Origin: Myxococcales bacterium
Lineage (GTDB): Bacteria > Myxococcota > UBA796 > SXON01
Length of the DNA: 44,734 bases
NCBI GenBank assembly: GCA_009692585.1
Contig: SHYX01000039.1
Coordinates: 1 to 44,734 of the forward strand
Reading direction: 5' to 3'
In this document: one piece after another, positions 1-10,782 of the stretch
Layout of the letters: every line of letters begins with the position of its first letter
Position numbering within the stretch: the stretch's first letter is position 1
Notes under the pieces: generated by a model
Told to the model about the DNA's origin: nothing
Seen by the model: the letters and a program-made list of their open reading frames with translations, nothing else
The model's database searches: none
Position numbers and translations under genes: made by a program

Positions 1-149
1 ATGTCCGCGTACGCCATGAACTTCGCGCCGCCCGACTCCGCCAGGATCTTCGTGATCGCCGCCGTCAGCGACGTCTTGCCATGGTCAACGTGACCAATCG
101 TCCCGATGTTGCAGTGCGGCTTGTTGCGCTCAAATTTTGCCTTGGCCAT
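1..149 (-). CDS. tuf: Elongation factor Tu, N-terminal part (gene runs off the window)
   Basis: The first 49 codons of EF-Tu, the GTPase that delivers aminoacyl-tRNA to the ribosome. The start reads [20 protein letters not shown], followed by the P-loop GHVDHGKTS that binds GTP phosphates; both are near-invariant in the family. The rest of the gene lies beyond base 1. A GAGG sequence about 12 bases upstream of the ATG can serve as ribosome binding site. Four tRNA genes lie immediately upstream on the same strand, the arrangement known for E. coli thrU-tyrU-glyT-thrT-tufB, so tuf is probably cotranscribed with them. Confidence 0.97.
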   Translation of the reverse strand, partial: MAKAKFERNKPHCNIGTIGHVDHGKTSLTAAITKILAESGGAKFMAYAD

Positions 150-177
150 TGGAAAAACCTCATTGCGATGGAGGAGT

Positions 178-252
178 TGGAGCCCATGACCAGGATCGAA
201 CTGGTGACCTCTCCCTTACCAAGGGAGTGCTCTGCCACTGAGCTACATGGGC
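178..252 (-). tRNA. tRNA-Thr (anticodon GGT)
   Basis: Read on the minus strand, a full cloverleaf can be folded: acceptor GCCCATG pairing with CATGGGC, D-arm with GCTC...GAGC, anticodon loop CTTGGTAAG with anticodon GGT, and T-loop TTCGATC. The 3' CCA is encoded. It is the last tRNA before tuf, matching the thrT position of the classical cluster. Confidence 0.95.
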
Positions 253-263
253 GGATCGCGTTC

Positions 264-338
264 TGGAGCGGGAGACGGGGCTCGAACCCGCGACCCTCAG
301 CTTGGAAGGCTGATGCTCTACCACTGAGCTACTCCCGC
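264..338 (-). tRNA. tRNA-Gly (anticodon TCC)
   Basis: The minus strand folds as a tRNA with acceptor GCGGGAG/CTCCCGC, anticodon loop CTTCCAA (anticodon TCC), T-loop TTCGAGC and an encoded CCA end. It lies 11 bases upstream of tRNA-Thr(GGT) and corresponds to glyT of the tRNA-tuf operon. Confidence 0.95.
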
Positions 339-345
339 GGGGTTA

Positions 346-430
346 TGGTGGGCAGACGTGGATTCGAACCACGGTAGACATAGTCAGCGGGTTTACAGCC
401 CGCCCCCTTTAGCCACTCGGGCATCTGCCC
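346..430 (-). tRNA. tRNA-Tyr (anticodon GTA)
   Basis: An 85-base tRNA with the long variable arm expected of bacterial tRNA-Tyr. The acceptor is GGGCAGA/TCTGCCC, the anticodon loop is CTGTAAA with anticodon GTA, the T-loop is TTCGAAT, and CCA is encoded. It corresponds to tyrU of the classical cluster. Confidence 0.95.
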
Positions 431-451
431 AAAAAACGTACATTGAAGGTT

Positions 452-524
452 AGCTGGCGGTGGGAGTCGAACCCGCAACCTGCTGCTTACAAAACAGCTG
501 CTCTGCCAATTGAGCCACGCCAGC
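452..524 (-). tRNA. tRNA-Thr (anticodon TGT), no encoded CCA
   Basis: The first gene of the tRNA-tuf transcript. Acceptor GCTGGCG pairs with CGCCAGC, the anticodon loop is TTTGTAA (anticodon TGT), and the T-loop is TTCGACT. Unlike its three neighbours it has no encoded CCA: the bases after the acceptor stem read TAACC. The discriminator would therefore be T, and the CCA must be added by nucleotidyltransferase. Position and anticodon match thrU. Confidence 0.92.
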
Positions 525-548
525 GACGGGGCAACTCGGCCGCGGCGG

Positions 549-576
549 GTACTATTCGCCCTTCCCGTCGTGTCAA
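549..576 (-). promoter_or_regulatory. Sigma70-type promoter for the tRNA-tuf transcript
   Basis: On the minus strand a consensus -35 TTGACA (571-576) is followed after 16 bases by TAGTAC (549-554). A run of almost pure G and C (CCGCCGCGG) lies between the -10 and the first tRNA, as in the GC-rich discriminators of stringently controlled stable-RNA promoters. The -35 hexamer overlaps the stop codon of the upstream protein gene. Start-site mapping is not possible from sequence. Confidence 0.6.
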
Positions 577-1604
577 GGGCGCGGGGCGTCGTTCTCGGGG
601 GTCGCGAAGGTGCCCGGCGGCGCCACATCCGCCACTTTGAGCCCTCGCACCCGGACCGTCTCGACGCTGCCGTCAGGACGTTCGACCACCAGCACGTCCG
701 GAACGACCACCCCCGGCGCTCGCTCGCTCCACCCCGTCAACGAGAAGGTGACCGGGCCACCCTTGGTGACGTAGCGCACCCGCTGGAGCAGGCCGCTGTG
801 CGGGTCGACATCGGCGAAGGCCAGCCCTGGCTCGATGGGGTCCTCGCCCCGGCCGATCCTCACCCCGGACTCGGCGCCCTCCAGGAAAACCAGGGCCTCG
901 GCGCCGCCGGCCTCCAGAAGCGCGGGAACCTCGAGGGCGAGACCCAGCACCGCCTCCGGAGCAAACGCGTCGGCCTGGGCGATGAGTACGCCGATGTCCC
1001 GACTCTCGACGTGACCCGCGACCTTCAACCACGCCCCTGACGTCGTCGCCACACTGGTGCTGTCGGTGGCGGCGCCGTGGGTGTCGACCGTGACTCGACG
1101 CGAGGTGGGATCGCGCCAATACTCGTGGCTCACCCGAATCGACTGGCGGTCGAGCGAGAATTCACGATCGAAAGTGAAGTGCACGACGCGCGCGCGGGCA
1201 AGTGCCGCCGCGCCACCGGTCGCCTCTCCGTGCGCCTCGCGTACGCTCTGCACGAGCGCTGCCACCGAGCGAGCTGACGACGGCGTCGCCTCCGCGTCCG
1301 GACGCACGGTCGCCCTGGAAGGCGGGCCCCTCACGGGATCGTGGACCAGGGTGAACGCCGCGCCTGTCGTGGTCAGCTTGCGTGCCGCCGCCGTCGCTCC
1401 AACTTCATCCACAAATCCTTCCACCAAGGTTACATATTCCCAACCGTCGCCAAGGCGGAAACGCTTGACCACCCGGGCCGTGTAGCCGGCGCGTACCGCC
1501 GCCGACTCCAGGGCTGCGGCCTGCGCACGGTCAGGAAGATCGGCACTTTCGAGCCACCAGACACCGGCAGCCCACGCCGGCGCCAGCAGACAGAGGAGGA
1601 GCAT
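573..1604 (-). CDS. Exported protein, SPOR-like segment plus LolA-like domain (uncertain)
   Basis: A 343-residue protein of unassigned function. Residues 1-13 (MLLLCLLAPAWAA) form a short signal peptide, so it should be periplasmic. Residues about 15-80 have the alternating pattern of a SPOR-type peptidoglycan-binding repeat, but this is only suggestive. The C-terminal two thirds are beta-rich and end with a DVAPPGTFATP segment, like the last strands of LolA/LolB-fold lipoprotein carriers. The ATG at 1604 was chosen because it puts the hydrophobic segment at the N-terminus. It follows the large lipoprotein gene by 11 bases and is probably cotranscribed with it; its stop codon lies inside the tRNA promoter. 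Confidence 0.7.
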   Translation of the reverse strand: MLLLCLLAPAWAAGVWWLESADLPDRAQAAALESAAVRAGYTARVVKRFRLGDGWEYVTLVEGFVDEVGATAAARKLTTTGAAFTLVHDPVRGPPSRATVRPDAEATPSSARSVAALVQSVREAHGEATGGAAALARARVVHFTFDREFSLDRQSIRVSHEYWRDPTSRRVTVDTHGAATDSTSVATTSGAWLKVAGHVESRDIGVLIAQADAFAPEAVLGLALEVPALLEAGGAEALVFLEGAESGVRIGRGEDPIEPGLAFADVDPHSGLLQRVRYVTKGGPVTFSLTGWSERAPGVVVPDVLVVERPDGSVETVRVRGLKVADVAPPGTFATPENDAPRP

Positions 1605-1615
1605 CGACGCTGCGG

Positions 1616-4321
<2,706 letters not shown>

Positions 4322-4389
4322 GCGCGTCCTTGGGGGCACAACGCCCTCAGCGCGCAGGGTAGCACAGGGGGCGGTGGACAGTCCAATCC

Positions 4390-4418
4390 TTGACTGCCGG
4401 CCGGCTGATCTGTATAAG
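4390..4418 (+). promoter_or_regulatory. Sigma70-type promoter of the five-gene plus-strand operon
   Basis: TTGACT (4390-4395) and TATAAG (4413-4418) are separated by 17 bases, close to consensus. The -10 ends 21 bases before the ATG of the lipoprotein gene at 4440, so the leader would be short. This is the best-looking promoter in the window for a protein gene, and it lies in the 118-base divergent gap. Confidence 0.75.
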
Positions 4419-4439
4419 CCGCAAAACCCGAGGCCCACG

Positions 4440-5345
4440 ATGTCCCTCCACTTCAGCGCCCTGCTCCTCGTCGTTGCCGCCTGCGATGGTGGCCCCAGTG
4501 ACACCGACACCGGCGAAGGGGTGCCCGCGCCGCGCGTGTTCAGTGACTTCGTCAACACGACCACCCCCTACGTCGGCGACGCCACCTGCATCGGCTCCGA
4601 CCTCGGCACGGTGGACCCCGCCAAGCAGCTCAACGCCACGCTGAACGGCCTGGTCATCGATTTTCAATCCGACGATGAAGTCCCGGATGCCGACGTCCAG
4701 ATGTGGTTCGCCGACGACATCAACGGCACGCCGGACGTGGAGCCGGTTTCCGATGCGTCCGGAGCCTTCAGCACGAGCGTGCCCACCTGCACGCCCATCG
4801 CGTACGGTACGTCGACGGACCCGCTGCTGGAGCTCACGGTCGACACCTTCGAGGTGCACCAGGTGTTCGGCTTCGAGGAAGACGGCGTGCTCGACGGCGA
4901 GTGGGTGCGGTCGGTGAGCGAAGTCACCGCGAAGCTGATCCCCGGCATCATCGGCGTCGATTGGGACCGGACGACGGGCATCATCGCGGGAACCGCCTTC
5001 GATTGCAACCGCGCCGAGGAGGGCGTCTACGGGCACGCGCAGATGTTCATCCACGATTCCGAGGGCGCGACGCCAGCCACCGGCGACGTGTTCTACTTCT
5101 CGAACAACCTGCCCCAGGCCAAGAAAGACCAGCCCGACACCAATCCGGAGGACGGCTTGTGGGTCGCAGTCAACGTGCCGGTCGGGGAGTGGACCATCGA
5201 GATGTGGGGGTACAACGGCACTGATTACGAGATGCTCGGCAGCACCTCGTTGACGATCCTGGCCGGCTCGGTGAACATCTCCAACATCTACACGGGCCAC
5301 ACCGACGGGATCGCCTACCCGGACAGCTGCTTGCAGGTGATGTGA
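4440..5345 (+). CDS. Lipoprotein of unknown function, beta-rich
   Basis: A 301-residue protein starting MSLHFSALLLVVAAC: a short signal peptide and lipobox (VAAC), then a DTDTGE linker. It is probably anchored in the outer membrane. The body is beta-rich, with segments such as DADVQMWFADDINGTPD and VPVGEWTIEMWGYNG that look like carboxypeptidase-regulatory or transthyretin-like folds, a weak resemblance. Four Cys follow the anchor and could form disulphides. It is the first gene of a five-gene run, and its stop overlaps the next ATG by one base (TGATG), suggesting translational coupling to the barrel protein that follows. No enzyme motif was seen. Confidence 0.8.
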   Translation: MSLHFSALLLVVAACDGGPSDTDTGEGVPAPRVFSDFVNTTTPYVGDATCIGSDLGTVDPAKQLNATLNGLVIDFQSDDEVPDADVQMWFADDINGTPDVEPVSDASGAFSTSVPTCTPIAYGTSTDPLLELTVDTFEVHQVFGFEEDGVLDGEWVRSVSEVTAKLIPGIIGVDWDRTTGIIAGTAFDCNRAEEGVYGHAQMFIHDSEGATPATGDVFYFSNNLPQAKKDQPDTNPEDGLWVAVNVPVGEWTIEMWGYNGTDYEMLGSTSLTILAGSVNISNIYTGHTDGIAYPDSCLQVM

Positions 5346-6958
5346 TGGTGGGCACCGTGTGGCTGGCCCTGTTGCCGTCGCTGGCGCACGCCGACGCGCC
5401 GGACAACTGGAAGTTCAGTCTGGACGGGTACTATCGGGTCCGCGGGCACGCGTTCTGGGATCTGTACGAGGGCCAGGCGGCGGCGGGCACCTACATGACC
5501 CATCGCCTTCGGATGCAGCCCCAGCTGAATTTCGAGGACCGGGCGAAGTTCCTCATGCAGATCGACGCGCTCGACGGCGTGGTGTGGGGCGACAACATGT
5601 CCCAAGCCTCGACGGCGCTGTTCGCGGGCGACCCGTCTGAAAACACCATCAGCGGCGTCGAAGGCGACCTGATCAAGATCCGACGGGCGTGGACCGAGTT
5701 CAAGGTGCCGGTGGGGCTCTTCCGCGTCGGGCGGCAGGCGTCCTCCTGGGGAATGGGGCTGCTGGCCAACGACGGCAACGGGTTTGACGACTCCTTCGGT
5801 GAAAACAAATTCGGCAGCACCTACGACCGCATCCTGTTTGCGACACGGCCGATCACCGTCGGAACGACGGTCGCCAACATGATCGACGGCAAGACCAAGG
5901 TGCGCGACATCCCGCTCATCGCCGCCTTCGGTGTCGATAGACTCGTGGAAGACCCGCTGATCCAGTACTACGGCTACAGCTGCGACGACGGCGAGACCAC
6001 TGACGACGCACGCTGCGCCGAAGACGACGATCACAGCTACACCTCCGAGCGAGATTCGGCCTATCGCCAGGACACCTGGTGGGTGGACTCGCAAGACGAC
6101 GTCTTCGAGCTGGTCTACGTGCTCGTCTACCGCGGCGAAGACGTCAAGTTCTCGCCCACGGTCACCGGTGACCTGACCGCGGGGGTGTACGTCGTCAACC
6201 GCATCCAGGAAGAGACCGACAGCAACGTGCTCATCGTCGATGCATATGTGAGAGAGGAGATCGCCAGCACCTACGCCGAAGCCGAGGTGCTGACCATCCA
6301 GGGCGACACCCGCGCCATCACCCTGGCCAGCAGTGATCCCGCGGATCCGCTCGGCAAGACCGCAAACATCTGGGGCTACGTCGTGCGGGCGGGCTTCCAG
6401 GATCAGCGCCTCACCGCGCTGATGGAGCATGGGTATGCGTCCGGCGACAACCAGCCCACCGACGCGGACTTCACCGGGCGGCCGCTCCATCCGGACCACA
6501 ACGTGGGACTCATCTTCTACGAGGAGATCATGTCCCGGGTCACCGAAGAAGCCTGGGGCACCGGCGCCAAGGGGCTCTGGAGCAACGGAGCCGTCTACAA
6601 CAGCAAGTACATCTTCCCGAATGTGCGATATCGGCCCCTGCCGAACTGGGAGATCTCGGCGGCCTGGCTGATGGCGTGGCCCGACCAGCCCGATGGCAGC
6701 CGCATCTACTGCGCCGACGGCGACGACGTGGACTGCACCGTCAACGCGGCCACGGAGGACTACCTGGCGTGGGAGGCGGACGTTGCCATCAAACACCGAT
6801 GGGCAGACCACATCAACCTCTCCGTCGAGGGCGGTTTCGCGCACGTGACCGACCGCATTCCGCTGAAGTCTGCCGGCCTGGCCTACGAGACCGACGACCG
6901 GGGCCGCACCTTCGGCGAGTTCTGGACGGTGCAGTCGCGCATCGCGTACGAGTTCTAG
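5345..6958 (+). CDS. Outer-membrane beta-barrel protein (porin/export-like)
   Basis: 537 residues. The signal peptide MVGTVWLALLPSLAHADA is followed by alternating aromatic/polar strands (KFSLDGYYRVRGHAFWDL, THRLRMQPQLNFEDRAKFLM) and a C-terminus SRIAYEF ending in phenylalanine. This is the pattern of barrels inserted by the BAM machinery. The opening strands resemble alginate-export and related deltaproteobacterial porins. An acidic, cysteine-containing loop (about residues 212-235) would face outward or form a plug. A GTG three bases upstream is an alternative start; the ATG was preferred because it overlaps the preceding stop by one base. The adjacent lipoprotein may be its surface or assembly partner, which is inference. 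Confidence 0.8.
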   Translation: MVGTVWLALLPSLAHADAPDNWKFSLDGYYRVRGHAFWDLYEGQAAAGTYMTHRLRMQPQLNFEDRAKFLMQIDALDGVVWGDNMSQASTALFAGDPSENTISGVEGDLIKIRRAWTEFKVPVGLFRVGRQASSWGMGLLANDGNGFDDSFGENKFGSTYDRILFATRPITVGTTVANMIDGKTKVRDIPLIAAFGVDRLVEDPLIQYYGYSCDDGETTDDARCAEDDDHSYTSERDSAYRQDTWWVDSQDDVFELVYVLVYRGEDVKFSPTVTGDLTAGVYVVNRIQEETDSNVLIVDAYVREEIASTYAEAEVLTIQGDTRAITLASSDPADPLGKTANIWGYVVRAGFQDQRLTALMEHGYASGDNQPTDADFTGRPLHPDHNVGLIFYEEIMSRVTEEAWGTGAKGLWSNGAVYNSKYIFPNVRYRPLPNWEISAAWLMAWPDQPDGSRIYCADGDDVDCTVNAATEDYLAWEADVAIKHRWADHINLSVEGGFAHVTDRIPLKSAGLAYETDDRGRTFGEFWTVQSRIAYEF

Positions 6959-7642
6959 GTGCTTGCGCTCCTGCTGCTGACGCTGGCCGTCGCCGGCGTG
7001 CCGGAGGACGTGGAGTTTGCCGCCGACGCCCAAAAACCTCTCGACGCCCGGCAGGCAGCGTTCGCGCGGCTGCACGAGCAGGCCGCGGTCCCGACTCTGG
7101 TGCGTATGGCCAAGGACAAGGACACCACCCCCACGCGGCGCTGGGTGGCGGTGCGTGCGCTCGGGCTGAACACCGCGCCGGAGGCACGGGATTCACTGCT
7201 GGAGTTTCTCTCATCCGACAACGCGCCCACGCGCATCGCCGCGTTGGCCGCGTTGGGCGAGCGGAAGGACAAGAGCACCTCGGGCCGCGTCGCCGCGCGA
7301 CTCGAAGACAAAGCCCTCCTGGTGCAGCAGGCCGCCGCGGACGCGCTCGCCCTGATCGGAGACCCGGCCACGCTGCCCGACCTCGGTCGGGCGCTCACCA
7401 ATCCGGCGGGCTCCTACCGGGGAGAGTCGATGTGGGTTCGTCGTCATTTCGTCGAGGCCATGGGCGCCATCGGCACCCAAGACGCCGTTCGACACCTGGC
7501 CACCGCACTGTCGGACAAAGACCTCACCGTGGTTGACGCGGCGGTGAAGGGTCTGGAAAAGGTAGCCGGCTTCTCCTATGCGCAGGGCCGCAGCCGCCCA
7601 GACGAGCTGGAGGCGTGGACGCGGTGGAGCAAGGGCCGGTAA
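6959..7642 (+). CDS. Exported HEAT-repeat protein
   Basis: 227 residues with a GTG start directly abutting the preceding TAG. The N-terminus MLALLLLTLAVAGVPE is a signal peptide. The remainder is a series of about five HEAT/Armadillo-type helical repeats. Examples are TRRWVAVRALGLNTAPEARD, APTRIAALAALGERKDKST, LLVQQAAADALALIGDPATL and RRHFVEAMGAIGTQDAVRHL. Such solenoids act as protein-binding scaffolds; no catalytic residues are expected. Its place between an outer-membrane barrel and a radical SAM gene suggests a periplasmic adaptor for the same pathway, which is inference. Confidence 0.85.
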   Translation: MLALLLLTLAVAGVPEDVEFAADAQKPLDARQAAFARLHEQAAVPTLVRMAKDKDTTPTRRWVAVRALGLNTAPEARDSLLEFLSSDNAPTRIAALAALGERKDKSTSGRVAARLEDKALLVQQAAADALALIGDPATLPDLGRALTNPAGSYRGESMWVRRHFVEAMGAIGTQDAVRHLATALSDKDLTVVDAAVKGLEKVAGFSYAQGRSRPDELEAWTRWSKGR

Positions 7643-7652
7643 GGGGGTCCGC

Positions 7653-9191
7653 ATGAGTCCATGGACCCACCCTCGCGGCGACGCAGTCGCGCTGGTCTCG
7701 GTCTACGACCTCGAGAACAACGCCGTGCGTCAGCTTGCCGCGGGGCTGCGGTCCACGGGGCGGCGCGTCGTGGAGATCTACTTCAAGGACTGGCGGAACA
7801 ACCGTTTCGAAGAGCCGATCGACGCCGAGTTCAAGGCGTTGCTCTCGATCCTCGAACAGGAGCGCGTCGGGCTCGTGGCGGTCAGCCTGCGCGCGAGTGC
7901 CTACGAGGCGGTGGTTCGCCAGCTGGTCGGCGTGGTTCGCGGCCACACAGCACTGCCTTGCGTCGTTGGCGGGTGGCATCCCACCGTGCGTCCCGACGCG
8001 GTTATCAGCTTTGCGGACGCCATCGTCCGCGGCGAAGCCGATGTCAGCTTTCCCATCTTCGTCGAACGTTTCTTTGCATTGGACCCAACGCTGTCCCAGA
8101 CGCCCGGGACCTGGGTTCGCGACGGCAACGGGGTGCACAAGAACGCGCCCGTCCCACTGGTTGCCGCGCTCGATTCGGTGCCGTGGCGTGACTACGAGTC
8201 GCCGGAGAAGTGGACCATCCAGCGGCACGAGGTGAGCCGAGGCGACCCCATGGCCGCCGACCCGCTGTTTCAAGTGTTATGCAGTGTCGGATGCATTCAG
8301 AAGTGCAGTTTCTGCCATAATAGTTTCGACGACGGCGCCCCAGGGGCGCGCCTTCGCTTCCGGAGCGTCAGCTCCGTCCTCGACGAGCTGGCCGCGCGCC
8401 GGCGCCGCAACCCCCACATCCGCCGCGTTCGCTTCGACGACGAGATCTTCGGCATCGATCGCCGATGGCTGCGCGAGTTCGCTGATCGTTACCCCCGCGA
8501 GGTCGGCCTGCCCTTCGACTTCCTCACCGAGCCCACCGTGGTGAGCGAAGAGTATGCCTCGCTGATGGCCGCGGCCGGCGGCCAATGGGTGCACATGGGC
8601 ATTCAAAGCACCGAAGCGGTCAACCGCGAACAACTGTCTCGGCGGGCGGACCGGGCCACGACCGCGGCGGCCGTCGAGCGACTCACCCGACACGGCATCG
8701 CCATCCGGTACCTCACGATGGTGGACATCCCGGGCGTCACCGACCAACAAAAGCGCGAACTCTTCGAATTCTTCCAACAACTTCCCCGACCCTGGGATCT
8801 GTACCTGTTCTCGCTCACCCACTTTCCCGGCAGCCAGATGGTGGAGGACCTGCTGGCCAACGGCAGCCTCGATGCAGTCGAGGTGGAGGGCACCGCACGC
8901 AAGACATTTTCGCAGTACCGGGTGGAGCTGAGCTGGCCTCGCAAGCCCGACGACACCTGGTGGATCGCGCTCTACGTGCTCCAGGCCAGCGGCATCGTCC
9001 CCCGTCGGATCATCGACCTGCTCGCGACGGCCAACGTGGCGAAGGGGCAGCCCCGACCGCTGGTTGTGGCGGCGCATGCCGCTACGCTGCTCAAGACCGC
9101 CCGGGTGGCGGCGCGAATGGTGCGCAACGGCGAACTGACCCCGACGCTGGTGCGCCGATGGTGGAACCCCGTTTCGATGGTGACCATGTGA
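7653..9191 (+). CDS. B12-binding-domain radical SAM enzyme
   Basis: A 512-residue class-B-like radical SAM protein. The N-terminal third has a cobalamin-binding Rossmann-like fold, with VGGWHPTVRPDAV being the characteristic GG-x-HPT segment; the B12-ligand histidine motif DxHxxG is absent, as in many of these enzymes. The 4Fe-4S site is CIQKCSFC (Cys214, 218, 221). The later barrel strands are visible (MGIQSTEA, FSLTHFPGSQM), followed by a helical C-terminal extension. Relatives perform methylations or rearrangements of lipids, antibiotics and bacteriochlorophylls, so the substrate is not predictable. The ATG at 7653 has GGGGG just upstream. Its end overlaps the GT-C-like membrane gene by 4 bases, suggesting a shared lipid or glycan substrate. 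Confidence 0.92.
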   Translation: MSPWTHPRGDAVALVSVYDLENNAVRQLAAGLRSTGRRVVEIYFKDWRNNRFEEPIDAEFKALLSILEQERVGLVAVSLRASAYEAVVRQLVGVVRGHTALPCVVGGWHPTVRPDAVISFADAIVRGEADVSFPIFVERFFALDPTLSQTPGTWVRDGNGVHKNAPVPLVAALDSVPWRDYESPEKWTIQRHEVSRGDPMAADPLFQVLCSVGCIQKCSFCHNSFDDGAPGARLRFRSVSSVLDELAARRRRNPHIRRVRFDDEIFGIDRRWLREFADRYPREVGLPFDFLTEPTVVSEEYASLMAAAGGQWVHMGIQSTEAVNREQLSRRADRATTAAAVERLTRHGIAIRYLTMVDIPGVTDQQKRELFEFFQQLPRPWDLYLFSLTHFPGSQMVEDLLANGSLDAVEVEGTARKTFSQYRVELSWPRKPDDTWWIALYVLQASGIVPRRIIDLLATANVAKGQPRPLVVAAHAATLLKTARVAARMVRNGELTPTLVRRWWNPVSMVTM

Positions 9192-10747
9192 AATGGGTGT
9201 TGCCCGCCGCCTTGGTCGGGCTCCTGGCGGCCACCGCAGCCACCTGGCCGGCGGCGCAGTCCTGGTCCACCCACAGCCTGGTGCCGCTGGGCTACGCGGA
9301 CGTGCAGGCGGGCCTGTGGTGGCCCAGGCAGGTGGGCGACGCCTTGCTCGCGGGAAGGAACCCCTTCCTGGCGACTGGCTGTTTCTGGCCCGAGGGTCAG
9401 GACGTCACCCTCCTGGTCTGGAACGTGCTGGCCGAGCTGCTGATCTGGCCTCTCTGGCAGCTCGTCCCGCCCCACGCGGCATTGAATCTGGCCGCGTTCG
9501 TGGCCGCCGGCGTCAACGCCGTGGCGGGAGCAGCGGCCGCGCGACGGCTGGGGGCCTCGCCATCCGGCACGCTCGCTGCCGCCGCGTTGGCGGGCGGAAG
9601 CCACTTCGCGTTCGTGGAGATGGTGAACGGCCGGATTGAGCAGGCTTTCTGGGCGCCGGTCGCCCTGTTTCTGGCCGAACTCGTAGCGCGGGATCGGCGA
9701 CCGATTCGCGCCGGCGTCTGGCTGGGGATCGCGGCGGCGGTCTACTGGTTCTACGGCTACTTCCTGGTCCTCGTCACCCTCACGTGGTTGGCGGTGCATC
9801 GCTCCCGGGCTGCCGTGGAGGTCGTCCTGCGCCTCGGCGTGACCTCGCTCCTGGTGGCCGGGCCGTTCCTGGCGCCGGTGCTCTGGGCGCTCGCGGACGG
9901 GAGCCCCCGGCGGGCGGGCGAGGACACGCTCCGGTCCCAAGTAGCGGGGAGCGTCCCGGTGCCGGAGGGGCTGTTCTGGCCGGCCGGCGGGCTCGAGCCT
10001 GCGTTCGCGGCGCAGGCGGTGCCCCTGCTCCTCGTCCCGGTGGGGGTGTGGGGCCTCACCCGTGGAGCTGGACCCTGCCGCTGGCTCGGCGGCATCGTGC
10101 TCTCAGCGGTGCTGCTGTCACTGGGGCCGACCCTGGTCGGCGCCCACGGGGCCGCGCTCGGGGCACCGGTGTGGCTCCCGCAGGCGCTGCTCAACGTGCT
10201 TCCCGGCATGGAGCGGTTCTGGTGGTCCTACCGGTGGCTGACGGTGGCGATTCCGGCCTTCATCCTGGTTCTGACGGTGGGCAGAGTCCCGCGACCCCTC
10301 CTGGCGTTGCTGGTGCTGGGTTCGCTCCTGGAGACGGCCGCGCTGCTGAGGGGCGGCACCCTCAACCGCCCCCTGCCTCGCCAGGGAGTGCGCCCCCTTC
10401 CGGAGGTAGCTGAGCTGAGGGAAAATCCAGGCGAACTACCGGTTCTGGTCCTTCCCACCGGCGACGTCCGCGCGATCCACCTCGGATACACCGCGTGGTT
10501 CGACCAGCCCACGAACCTGGGCCTGGGTGGTCACCTTCCGGGGGTGGCGCCCGAGGGGTACGGGGGCGGGCTGGGTCCGGAAGAACTTGGAGACTTCCGC
10601 TACGTACTCCTCTTTTATCGTGACGCTCGCCCGGGGAGCCGGACCCCCGACGCCGAGTCCGGCGACCTGGACCGGCGGTTGCGCGCCCGACTCGGCGCCC
10701 CGGTGGCCCACAACGACATCGCCGCCTGGTGGCGAGTGCCGGAGTAG
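9188..10747 (+). CDS. Polytopic membrane protein, GT-C glycosyltransferase-like
   Basis: 519 residues with roughly ten hydrophobic helices. After the first helix comes a long loop (PLGYADVQAGLWWPRQVGDA, then CFWPEGQD) typical of the large first periplasmic loop of GT-C-fold transferases. In these, an acidic residue there binds the metal and lipid-phosphate donor. A soluble C-terminal part follows the last helix (ending FYRDARPGSRTPDAESGD). The GTG start overlaps the radical SAM stop in an ATGTGA arrangement; an in-frame ATG at 9158 is an alternative. Its family could not be fixed; a YfhO-like or uncharacterised GT-C protein is most likely. It is the last gene of the run that starts at 4440. 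Confidence 0.75.
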   Translation: MKWVLPAALVGLLAATAATWPAAQSWSTHSLVPLGYADVQAGLWWPRQVGDALLAGRNPFLATGCFWPEGQDVTLLVWNVLAELLIWPLWQLVPPHAALNLAAFVAAGVNAVAGAAAARRLGASPSGTLAAAALAGGSHFAFVEMVNGRIEQAFWAPVALFLAELVARDRRPIRAGVWLGIAAAVYWFYGYFLVLVTLTWLAVHRSRAAVEVVLRLGVTSLLVAGPFLAPVLWALADGSPRRAGEDTLRSQVAGSVPVPEGLFWPAGGLEPAFAAQAVPLLLVPVGVWGLTRGAGPCRWLGGIVLSAVLLSLGPTLVGAHGAALGAPVWLPQALLNVLPGMERFWWSYRWLTVAIPAFILVLTVGRVPRPLLALLVLGSLLETAALLRGGTLNRPLPRQGVRPLPEVAELRENPGELPVLVLPTGDVRAIHLGYTAWFDQPTNLGLGGHLPGVAPEGYGGGLGPEELGDFRYVLLFYRDARPGSRTPDAESGDLDRRLRARLGAPVAHNDIAAWWRVPE

Positions 10748-10782
10748 CCGCGCACCTGACCCCGTGCACACCGCCCGACGGC

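Noticed and set aside
81..640. Short open frames on both strands across the tRNA cluster
   Set aside because: They overlap four well-folded tRNA genes and have no protein features.
5315..7075. Minus-strand open frame opposite the barrel and HEAT genes
   Set aside because: Low-information translation and no start context; the plus-strand genes have signal peptides and tight junctions.
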